A DNA stretch of 64,000 nucleotides from Hemicentrotus pulcherrimus (Eukaryota > Echinodermata > Echinoidea > Camarodonta > Strongylocentrotidae): positions 207,004 through 271,003 of the forward strand of contig BEXV01000003.1 of the NCBI GenBank assembly GCA_003118195.1. The letters run 5' to 3'. Below, piece by piece: positions 13,601-25,600 of this stretch. Below the pieces are notes generated by a model, which saw only the letters and a program-made list of their open reading frames with translations, did no database searches and was not told the origin of the DNA. Made by a program: the position numbers and the translations under genes. Position 1 is the first letter of the stretch; every line of letters starts with the position of its first letter.

Positions 13601-16600
13601 AAGAGCTTCTTTTGGATGCCCTGTCTTTTTTCTTTCTTTCTAATTTTGTTCTTCTTTGGATGACACTGGTACACTGGCCAGTGCCTTACAAGAATTTTAC
13701 AATATTTCATAGCTTAAACTCAGTCTACAATGTTGGAAACCCCTACTACTTTATATCATATCATAAATTTATAGTTTCTCAGACTTCTAATCTTAAAAGT
13801 CATTGTGTTTCTTCATCACCATCAAGTGTACTTTCTGCCGTGTGAAACGACATGTCTTTCAAGGAGAAGGCAGGAATAGTACCAACTGTTCAACACTTCC
13901 GACTTCTTTTGTGTCAGATGCCATCTTATTATCACTTCAATATCTCCACCTGCTTTTACAAGTCTACATCAAAATATTGTACTGAAGTGCGTATAGATTC
14001 AAGGATGATTGTTTGTGTATTTGTCCTCCTCTCCCACATATAATCAGCTATTTATTACTGAAGAATCAGGAAGAACCTTGTACTTTATTGCTTCCACTTC
14101 ATCTCAACCTATTTGGTGTCCTAACAATTATAGTGTCCTCACTGCATTATACATTTGTTTAAGCACTTGTAAGAAACTGTATTTCACCTTGTCTCTTTCG
14201 TATTTGGTGTCATAATAATCTCACTTTTTTTTCTTCTTCTTACTGCATGANCAGCGCCGACTGCCGTGGCTATAACGATGCTTGCTATTATATTACCGAA
14301 CCTCGAACCGAACCAAGTTCGGGTGAAAAATTGCCGAACTCTGCCGAACCGAACCGAACACGAACATAGCCTCTGACTTACAGCTCTACATTCAACAAGG
14401 CTTTCACAGTGGTTGATTATCAATATATTGCCTGACTGTGTCACACTGTGACCCATGGAATTAACAAAAGACTTAACTCCATTTTGTTGACAAACAGCCG
14501 TAGACGGAAGACTTCATGCATGGCTGAATGTCAACGAAACAGAGTTAAGTCTTTTGTCAATTCTGCTTGTTGCTACGGCAGGGAGTCAGGGAAAACAAAT
14601 TTGTTTGATAAAATTATGGAAATGCAAACACTACTTAAAAAAGACAGAACTTTGTCATTCCTTGCTAATTTTTCATGATTGAGGTGTCACATGAAAGGGC
14701 AGAAACTCAACTTTTTAGAAATGTGATTTTCTCTTTGAAATTCAGATACCGCCCGCCAAATGACTTTTTGGTTCCCTCTCTTCATATTCATTTTAATGCA
14801 GAAATATGCATCATATGAGTTGCATTAAATGAAAGAGGAGGATCTAAGCTTTCCAAATATGTGTCATTTATTAATTATAAATGTGACTAAGTTATGATAA
14901 AACATCAATAGTTCTCGGTTTCAATTTTGCGGACACACTGCATATATCCTTACCTTCTCCTTCCTGTAAGATGTACTCCACAGGATTGATGATCCCTGAC
15001 CTTGAATCTCTTGGGGTCACCATCATCACCTTGACTCCTTTATACTTTTTGTCGTCGGGCTGAACTAAGAGAAAGTCATCTCGGATGAATTTCACATCTA
15101 AGGAGGTCATTGAGTCAAGGTCAAATGACAAAGAATTTATTGAAGCATTCATGACGTTTAATATGAAACGGCAGCCTATCCCCCACAAATCCTTCTAAAT
15201 TGCATCTAAAACATTATCTAATTGTTCCACTGTGATTGCCTTTCCCCATACATATTTATTTTAAAAAGTACATACCAACCGGTTGGAAAAAGCTGTGTGA
15301 AGACTTAAATAATTTTAAAAGCAAAAGTACTGAATAAAATTAAACGTTTTGGATGATTGAATTCAATACATAAAATCATTAATTACACTAACATAATCGT
15401 GTCAGCTTTGGTCAAAAAATTGTATTTCCCTTGTTTCATAATTCACGTAAAAATGGTCAAAAGATTTGCTAAATATGAAGTTTGAAATAATTCATCTCAG
15501 TTTGGTCCTCCTACCACTGTGATAATTAAACGATGTCAATAAAACCTTCAACGATAATGAAATTTAGGTGATTAATGCTATTTATCAAGGTACATGAAAG
15601 TAGTACTATCAGGTCATATTTAAGGATACTGTGAATGCGTAGCCTGCCCATCCTGGCTTCCAACATCTCCAGGTGCTCATCATCTTTGATACCGAATGCA
15701 TAGATGGTAGTGTTGTCCTGATTGGTCAATGTGGCTAAGTGTGCCGTGGTCCAGCCATTCCCAACGTTCGTATGAATGATGTCATCACCTTCATTCAGCA
15801 TGGCTTTCACTGAATGGGGTCCTAAGCAGCATGTTTTATCCTGTAACATAATTTTTAAGTAGAACAGATGACATCATAAGGATTATTAATTCAAACTCCT
15901 GCACATTGAATGCTCCTTCTCTCCTTCTCATTAAATGCAAAAGTATGGCTATGAAATGAAATTTGATTCCTGAAATGAAAAGAAACAACACACTCAGTAC
16001 ATAACAGGCCAATGATTATGACTACCGATAGTAATTCTTAGATAAAAATCTTTGTCAACTATTAAATATAGTTTTGATTTAAATTAATTTCTTTATCAAC
16101 TTTGTAAATTTTCGCTGCCGTATCCAAATGAACGATGTTTCCCAGTACAGTTTTTGTTAATGATACATGAATAACTGTCCATAGAACATGTTTTCAAAAG
16201 AGCTGGAATATTTACTACTATCTTAAAATACTATCAGCATAAATGACTTAAATCAATTTGGACATCTGCAGCGAATATCAGGATTTCATCAAATCTTTTT
16301 GATTCCATGACAACTCAACTAAACTTGACACATTAGTAGAACCAATCCACACCTCCACTCCGCTCTTCTTAATTTCACACAGTAGCAATCTAAACAGACA
16401 GCAAACATTTCATATCCTTCCTTCCTTCCCTAACAGAGTATTGATTGGTTGCACATGATAGAGAGAGGGGCAGGTGGGAAAGGCAAAATAAACACTTCCA
16501 CTTTCTAGAGAGTAATCTAAAAGCATCATCATGGTCTTCGCAGTATGGGTACATGTACAATATGCCTTTTTCTTAATGTAACCAAATCTATGCATACGCC

Positions 16601-19600
16601 TTTGTGAAGCGCCTTGATACAAATGATTTCATTGGCCTGTTACAAATAAATGTGTCTCGATAGTCAATTTCAAATTGCATGCATTAGTTGTTGCTAGGTA
16701 GGACAAACATTATCACCCGCCCTACCGAAAAAAGGTATATATGCAATTTGCAGTCTGACGATTCTAATAAAATTATTTGTAAGAGGTGAATGAGGTACTT
16801 CAGCACAAAATTTGTATAGAAAGACCGCTTGTTTTAATACAAAGACCCTTCTTTTTTTTTTTTTCCTGAAGAAAAAAATTCTCATTGCAACACATACATG
16901 TACCAAAGGAGCCTGTACATAATGACCTCCTGCCTATAAAGACTAATTTTCTTGTCTCCCTCGAGTGGTTCCTATTTACAGGTTTCACATTACACTGTTT
17001 TTACATCTACTGTAGATCATAATACAAAGAACAGGCTGCATGTACAAAAATTCAGTATTCAACTCCACTGCAAATCGGTGAACAAAATGAACTCCAAAGA
17101 GCTAAAATCTTTGACATTTATTCCTCAATAATATGCGAGTTAAATTCAGTAAAGGTGTTCCAGCAGAATGTAACCATCTTTGGAGAAAACTTATCTTTGC
17201 CAAGTATACAGTTGCTGCAGTTAAAGTATCCTGATATACGAGGTGGACGAGGAAATGTTTCCACATGTATTAAGACCTGCCATAACTCCATGAACCAAGT
17301 GTAATTGTTTAGAATTTCTTTTAAAAATGAAATAAAGACTTGAGGAACTTCTTGGAATATTTTTTATTTAAAGACAAAAATAAAGAAATCGTGCCAAATG
17401 CTCACCTGTAGAATAAGTTTGGCTGACCTCACCAGCTCACATTCTTGTATCTCTTCTCTCGCTGAGGCAGGGAACATGAGAACATTGGCGCAGTGGTGAT
17501 CAATTACAAAGGAATGATGTTCTACCATTCTGTCTACGGAGCTCACCAGTCTGAACCCTTCTTCCTGAAGCTCCTCTACTGCATCTTGAACACTGCAAAC
17601 AAAAGAAGAGGGAAAAATAACCATTAGAATTACATCAACTTTATCACTCAGTACTCATATACCGGTAAGCCTTGTTAACATAAATGAAATTATCCCTATT
17701 TCATCATAAATAAGCATTACTTTATCTATTCTTTTCAGGAGCCACAGAGTGTTGTTTTTTTTATGAGGGGGGGGGGGGGGGGGGGGGGGNTTCCTCAGCC
17801 CTTATATTTCAATATACATGTACATCTAAAATCCACTCAGAACTTTAGCTTCATCATGACTGCCCTTTAACAAAGCATTTACTAATGGGAGAGTCTTTTG
17901 TATTTCACAATAGAATTGTATTTCAGTTTGATTTTAGTGAGAAGTAACCTGAATATTAAATCTTAGTTCAATACTCTGGGTTGGGTCAAGGATATAGATT
18001 TCCATTTAATCACCATTTTGCTTTAATTGCATAAATTCAATACTTTTAACCTATTAATAAGTTCCCATTGTACGGGCTATCAGCTCCAAAGATCTATAAC
18101 TATACTTGATGAATGGCCTCATGAAGGTTGTATTCTGTTTGTAACGAGTTGGATCAAATATATAATTCATAGATAGGTATTTCTGATTCAGTGAAAACAG
18201 CGCTTCTATTATTTACTGATGTCTGGAGGTCAGTAATCATCATTTTTTACTGAATAACGTACATGTATGGATTTTTTTAAAATGATGTCATAGCTCTATC
18301 AGATCAAATGCATTTATGCTGTATGCTTAAGATAAGATAAGAGACAATATATATTTGTCTTTCTTTCGATAGGCGACATAGAGCATAACATTAGATCATT
18401 AAACATTTACAATGCAAATCAAATTACGGCAATGATAAAAATAACAAAATGAACCAAAAGAAAGACAAGGACACAGTGGTAAAAGCAGAGCTTTTAGGGT
18501 CACCATTGGACAAAAAAATTGGTTGGTAGATAACTTAGCAACAAGATAAACATGATGGGAGTATATATTTGTGAGTACCTAATTCAGAGCAGTTTCAAAA
18601 CCAGACATTAGATTTTAAAGAAATCTCTTGCAACTTAATTCCATTGAAATCTTACTCAAATTAACCTTAATTTGCCAAAATACATGAAAACACAGCTACT
18701 GAATGAAATTATTGAACATCACTAATCAAAGCTAAGGAAAATGCAGTGAAACATGTCAATAAAGACCTCCCAGGAAGACAAGAAAAGTGGTCTTTAAAGG
18801 CAGGTGGTCTGTGTGAACATGTTCCTTTAGATTATGTTTTCAATGAGAAACCATTTCATGGGAAACGAAAAATGTGGTCTTTGTAGACAGGTGGTCACTA
18901 AAGCAGGTTTGACTGTACATTATTTCTGTACCTTATACAAAGCTGATTAATCCAGGCAAAGCAGGGCAGCTGTGACCCGCACTTCTCCCTCTCCCTGACT
19001 GCTGCCGGTAGGAGGTTCTCTATGCTCGCGGCCTGGTACTTGATACGATTCCTGGCCAGAGCGGCGTTCAGTTTGGTGTTGTACCTCAGCATGTCGTCTT
19101 CCACCTCCTGAACGTACGGGATACAGGTCTCTGGCTGACGTCGGGATCGCTTGGCGAATTTACGGTAGACCATGTCGCACAGGATCACCATGATCAAACT
19201 GTGATTCTCACCAGCCTAACAAAAAAGAAAATTATTGATAGGCCTTAGGACAACAACAGGGGGGGGGGGGGGTCTAAAAAAAGGTTCTAAGTCAAGCTTA
19301 ACTCTAAGTTGGACTAAAATATTATGGAGAGCCATTTGTAGCCTTATAATGAAATACATTCACAAGCAAAATTGAAGTATTTTAGGCTTTCCATAAATTC
19401 CACATCAAGAACATGAAATCTCCCAAGATATTAGAAAATGTGAATGATTTCAATCAACATTTTGTGCCCTTTAAAATAATTTTTACAAAATATTTTAAAT
19501 GATGATAACGGCTTTCCATAATTGTTAAGTCCAACTTAGAGATAAGTCAATTTAGGATCTTTGTGAAACACCCCCCAGGTTGCAAAATGCTCCTGATTTC

Positions 19601-22600
19601 CCATACCAATCAAAGGGATAAGAAAATCATCATTTCTCATGATTTATATGCTTTCAGGTATATTCTGAGTTAATGTCATATTCACATTGTGCCTATGTAT
19701 TAATAAACAGCACTGAATATCTTATTGGCCAAGCTATAATATTAAGTATTAAATGTAAATTACAGAGACATCATGCATAAAATTAGAAAACAATGCCGCT
19801 ATCTACTTCAACAATTACCTTGCAAATTAGTTCCTTCTTATTCTGTGTTTGCTCATCTACATTTTTCAGAAGAGTAATAGAGAGAGATGGTCTGTTTGCA
19901 TTTTTTCCCTACAGTAACACAATGTAAAGTCCAATTTAATTGGTCATAAGTGCTTTGGCAAATACGCTACGCCATTATTCTATATTAATTGTTCGAAGTA
20001 TGGTGCTTGAATTTTGGCCCCAATTCAGATTACACCTACAATTTCTTTGAGTGATGATAGTGTTTTTCCTATGCACAATAGGCTGCACACATTTTCTCAA
20101 CAAATGTTTTTTCAGACTTTTTTTCTGCAATCTTTTTTTGCATCTCAGACTTCTTGTTACTCACCGATGCATCGTAGCTGTAAAACCCACTGTCCATGAG
20201 GACATCTTCCAAAAGAGCTTGATCTGAGAAAACAAAAAATACAAATTAATCCAACAAATCATTCATGCAATATAATCAAATTTAATGCACAAATCTTTTT
20301 TAAGTGCCTCTTTACAAATTGTTTCATTGACCTGTTATGAATAATTGTATTTCATGATTCAGAATGAAAATTGGATATATTAATTGTTGCTAGGTTGGAC
20401 AAACATTATGGCTTGTCAGACCTATCAACCATTGATGTATGCAATTGGCATATCACAAATTTCAGTCAAATTTTAAAGGAAAAATATATCCATGACAAAG
20501 CAGTGCTTATATTTGTGTAGACTCCTCAAAAAAGAAGAAAAAAAAGAAGAAGAAAAAAAAAAACTGATCAATATGTTTTAAGTGATTAATACATGTCGTT
20601 AAATTTTTAATTACATTTCTTTTTTTTTTACATGAATTCACCTTTCTGTCTGCCATTGCCGTCACATAGCTACCCCTCACAACATCCGACCCACTCCATC
20701 CTCGTTAATCATTAATGACATTGCACTCTTCCTGAACATTGATATCATAACTCATCTTGAGTGTACCATGTTATACAAATGATAACCCTATATTCATACG
20801 TTTCTATACCAACATTGACATGCTATAGTTATTCAGTAAACAAAAAAAAACTTTATCCGGCATCCACGTGACTCGATTCCAATCTTACTGTTCTTTTGTA
20901 TTCACCGTTTCTTGGTTTTGTCTTTGCTGGATAAAATAATAACAATAAAAGCAAAGTCCACAATATGTTTTGAAAGTACAACACTGCACAAGCCAATAAA
21001 GCCTTCAAAGGTCCTTGATTGATCACGCCATTGATAGCTAGTTATCATGGCTGTTAAGGCTGGATGCCGACAGACTTTTTAATTATTCACCTGCACCTTT
21101 CATGGAAACGGAAGCCCATGCATCTCCTCTTTGAAGCTATTGTATACAGGGCTTTGTGTATGCATAACATCACTTTTTAGAGTAATTACTTTCTCATAAC
21201 ACAGGTAGCATGCATGGTGAAAGATAAATGAACTGCCGGCATGTCATCAGTTTTTGGATGACAAAATGCAGCAAATTCATACAAAAATATAAGGAAAAGG
21301 TTGATCAGAACTTGATTTCATAATTCCAGCTCTTTCATTCATTATGTCAAATATTAGGTGTTTCATTGTGCACAATCAACTTATTTAATTTGTTAACTAC
21401 TCTAAAACGTATGTTACTTTCCCAACTATGTCATGTTCAACATGAACATGTATACCAAGTATGGATTTCACCTTGATAGCTATGTACAGTCATTTTGTTT
21501 CTTTAGAACCTTGGAGGAATAAAGAAAAATTTTAAAAGTCAAATGGAAAAGAGAAAGGAAAATAATCACAGTCACCATAACTACCATGCATCATAGCACA
21601 TTTGCATAAACGAGTGTGTTAAAATGCATTGCAATGTTCATAATGAACTGACACTATCGATATGAAATGATCAACAGAAATACAAAAGGAATCGATCGCA
21701 GATAGAGGTGATTCAAATATTTAGGGTCTGAAGCACTGTGATCACCTAGCAACCATTGCAAACAAAATTAAATTTAATTGGCAAATTGTCACGGAACTTC
21801 AAATCAGTAAATCGATATATCTCTGTCAGTTCTCTATGAGCTCGTCCTGACCTTATCATATGTACAGTATGGGCAGCATACAATGTATCTGTATACCAAA
21901 CCCCTATTCAGAGCAAAGCTTTGCTCTGATATTTCATTTTAAATAATATTTGAAATGAATTATATGTAGATATATCAAATGTAATTATATGACTATAATA
22001 ATAACAATTATATATGAAATTCATATGGCGCCATTATCCATTCTAATTAAATGCCCAAGGTACATCAGATTCCATTCTGGTACCTCAAACAACAATTCTC
22101 ATGATAACTTTATGTTTGATTGTACTTTTTTATTGATTGAATCCAGCTACAATACGTACAGATTCCATTATTTTTTTATATGTATCTCTTACAACAATTC
22201 TCACAATTCCATATATCACCGCGCCTTTTTTATTGATTTAATCCAACTACAACATGTAGATATATCAATATACAATTATGTGATTGTATGTATCAGATTC
22301 CATTCTTATTGTGATATAAATCTCAAACATTAACAAAATAACTTTATATTTACCGGTACTTTATGTCTATGTATTTCTTTGTATTGCAATATTTTATGCA
22401 TTTCATTAGTACATTATTTGAAAGAACCTATAGATCCATATCTCTTTTTATCAAATTCAATCACCCTCAATACACACATATATTGATAAAATCTCTAATT
22501 TCAAGTGGAACCCGCATTTCAGAAACAATAGGATTTGACACATTTGGTTTCAAAACATTGATCATTTGTTATGTATTATGCTTATATCCATTCTCACGAG

Positions 22601-25600
22601 AGTTGCTCATTTCAGGAAATAAAAGTCAAAAAAATTTCCCTGCTGGGTCCCAGTGAATGACCTAAATGTAAGGTGAGAGAGACCTAAATTGTTTAGAAAG
22701 ATGATCATCAGACTTCCACAGGTTTTTGGTATTTGTCTTGAAACTTGAACCAGAAACACCTAGCCAAAAGCATCAAATGAACTCAATGTAAATAGAACAG
22801 TCCTTCTGGGATTTCACTTTCAAACTCCGCAAGCAAGTGTTCCAGCAAAGCTCCTTGTCATCCAATATGTCTGTGCAAGACAAGGAATCCCAGAATAAAA
22901 TTGGAAAAGACAGGGAAGTATTGTTTCACTGTGACGTCCTTCTAAATCTGGGTCATAACTGGTAACCTCTGTTAACCTTTGAACCAAGTGTCATTTGGCC
23001 AACTTTCAAATGGGATTTCTGCATTCTAGTAATTCCCGAGGTACAAAGAATACATACCGGAACTGTGCCTTTCTTATCCTATGAGAAGCAATCAGTACAA
23101 AGTGGATTCCCCTTCCTTCAAAGTCCCCTTGTGGTACAAGAATCAGTACGAACTGGTTCTGAGGCATCGCCCCCACCCCCATGCCTCAGACACCCCCCCC
23201 CCCACAAACATGTGCTAATTAACCCCTGTGGTGCAATTATCTGTTTTAAACAAAATCTGGTACTGTCTGCATCTCATAGTCCCATTGGAGCAACACATTA
23301 CAACAACTGAAACGCTGGGAACTCCCTCACATAACGCTTTCTTTTTCCATTGGAACAAGAATTGGTACAAACGTTGATTCCCATTTTGAGTTTCCTCAAG
23401 CTCTACAGCATCCCTAATGGTAAAATTAGTACAAGCTTGGAACACAATATAAAAGATGAATACTTCATTCGTTCATCAACTGATCTAAAGTTGATCTAAC
23501 ATTCATATTCGAAAACAATTCTTGAAAACTTCTGGACTTTAAAGTGCAACAGAGGAACATGCTAATAGAGTGTCATTTGATATAGCCCTCTTTGCACACA
23601 AAAAACCTAAATGCAGGATTCACATGTAACTATTGTGTTTCACTGTGTGCCATTTAATTCTCATATCAACCTGTCTTGAAAAGGCATGTTTTGCCTATAA
23701 CTGTAAACAGTACCAATCTAGTTCCCTAACTTCCATTTGTTTCCATTGTATAAATACACAGGGAGTCTTGTACTTAATCTCTTAAGTACGCACCGAGGGG
23801 TGTTCTATTGTCTATTAGTGACCAGAGGTTGAAAAGAGGTATTGTTGTATAAAGTTCTTTTTAGCTCAAGGGGGAGCTGATGGCTACCGTAAATACTTCT
23901 TTTCAATAATCAAGGCCTCGATTACTCTCAAAAGGCAAGGACAAGGGCTGTTCTTGCCAATTAATGTATGCCATTTAGGCCATAGAAATGTGTTACCATA
24001 GAAATGGGTCTAAATTGAATCAATTAAAAAGGAACGCAGCAATAGCAAGATATCTAGAACATACACATGTAATTACAGGCGATATCAGTTGATTGAATTG
24101 TCAAGCTACACTCTACACTATAATTAATAAAAACGAGTTGGTTAGCAGCGTTTTCGGTTAAGGTGAAATGTTTAGAAAATCACCTTAGGATCGATGAAGT
24201 GTTTAGGAAATGAAAGACAGTAACAAACACCAATCAATACATTTTTGATCAAGATATCATTTTTTAGCGTTGTATAGTTTTTCTAACCAATCAATTATAC
24301 AAACATATTCAAAGAAGCAAACTGCTTTTTTTGAAAAGCATATAAGAATCTCTTGGGTGTAGGCATACATGTATCTTATCATTATATCATATACGAATTA
24401 TCAGCCACTGTGTTATAGTACAATGAAATAGGAGAGTACACCTTAATGATTGATCATTATCAATAATTGATGATTAATCATTATCAATAATTGATCACGA
24501 GTGCATTTATGTACAGAAAAAACGTGAGACTGGGTCCAATCCGCTCGAGACCTAGCTATAGCAGAGCGACTGTGCATGCACCCTGTCTGAGAGGCAGACA
24601 TATATCTACTAGTACTAACTAGATCATTAGTTTGTTAGACTTTATGCTCATGACACCGGACTACTTATAAGATAATCTATGCAAACATTATGTGCTCATG
24701 TCTCAATCAGGGTTCGTGTTACATCACACAGGACTGTCAGTGCATGATTTGCTTAAAGCCTATCTAAAGTATTGGGACCCTCAAATTCATCAACAAATTT
24801 GCATTTTCACTTAAATTGTATCATAATGTGAAAGAGGATGTCATTTAAGAAACACTTCTGCTAAATTTCCCCCCNNNNNNNNNNNNNNNNNNNNNNNNNN
24901 NNNNNNNNNNNNNNNNNNNNNNNNNNNNNNNNNNNNNNNNNNNNNNNNNNNNNNNNNNNNNNNNNNNNNNNNNNNNNNNNNNNNNNNNNNNNNNNNNNNN
25001 NNNNNNNNNNNNNNNNNNNNNNNNNNNNNNNNNNNNNNNNNNNNNNNNNNNNNNNNNNNNNNNNNNNNNNNNNNNNNNNNNNNNNNNNNNNNNNNNNNNN
25101 NNNNNNNNNNNNNNNNNNNNNNNNNNNNNNNNNNNNNNNNNNNNNNNNNNNNNNNNNNNNNNNNNNNNNNNNNNNNNNNNNNNNNNNNNNNNNNNNNNNN
25201 NNNNNNNNNNNNNNNNNNNNNNNNNNNNNNNNNNNNNNNNNNNNNNNNNNNNNNNNNNNNNNNNNNNNNNNNNNNNNNNNNNNNNNNNNNNNNNNNNNNN
25301 NNNNNNNNNNNNNNNNNNNNNNNNNNNNNNNNNNNNNNNNNNNNNNNNNNNNNNNNNNNNNNNNNNNNNNNNNNNNNNNNNNNNNNNNNNNNNNNNNNNN
25401 NNNCTGTCCCCTAACCTAGCCCTCTTACACTCTCAATTCATCTCTATACCAATCTACTATTTACACCAGTTGCTACATACGCATCATCCTTCAGGAAAGG
25501 CTTCTTGATAAGTCAAGATGCAGCCAATGATTTCAAAAAGAAAGAGTAAGTTTCTATAAAACAAAATAAACAAGGTCAGGAATTTGTTTGAGAAACAAGG

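Noticed and set aside
14290..14370. CGAACC-rich patch (CCGAACCGAACC ... AAGTTCGGG)
   Set aside because: Considered as a structured RNA or binding-site cluster. It is short, contains an N nearby and shows no conserved fold, so it is left as low-complexity sequence.
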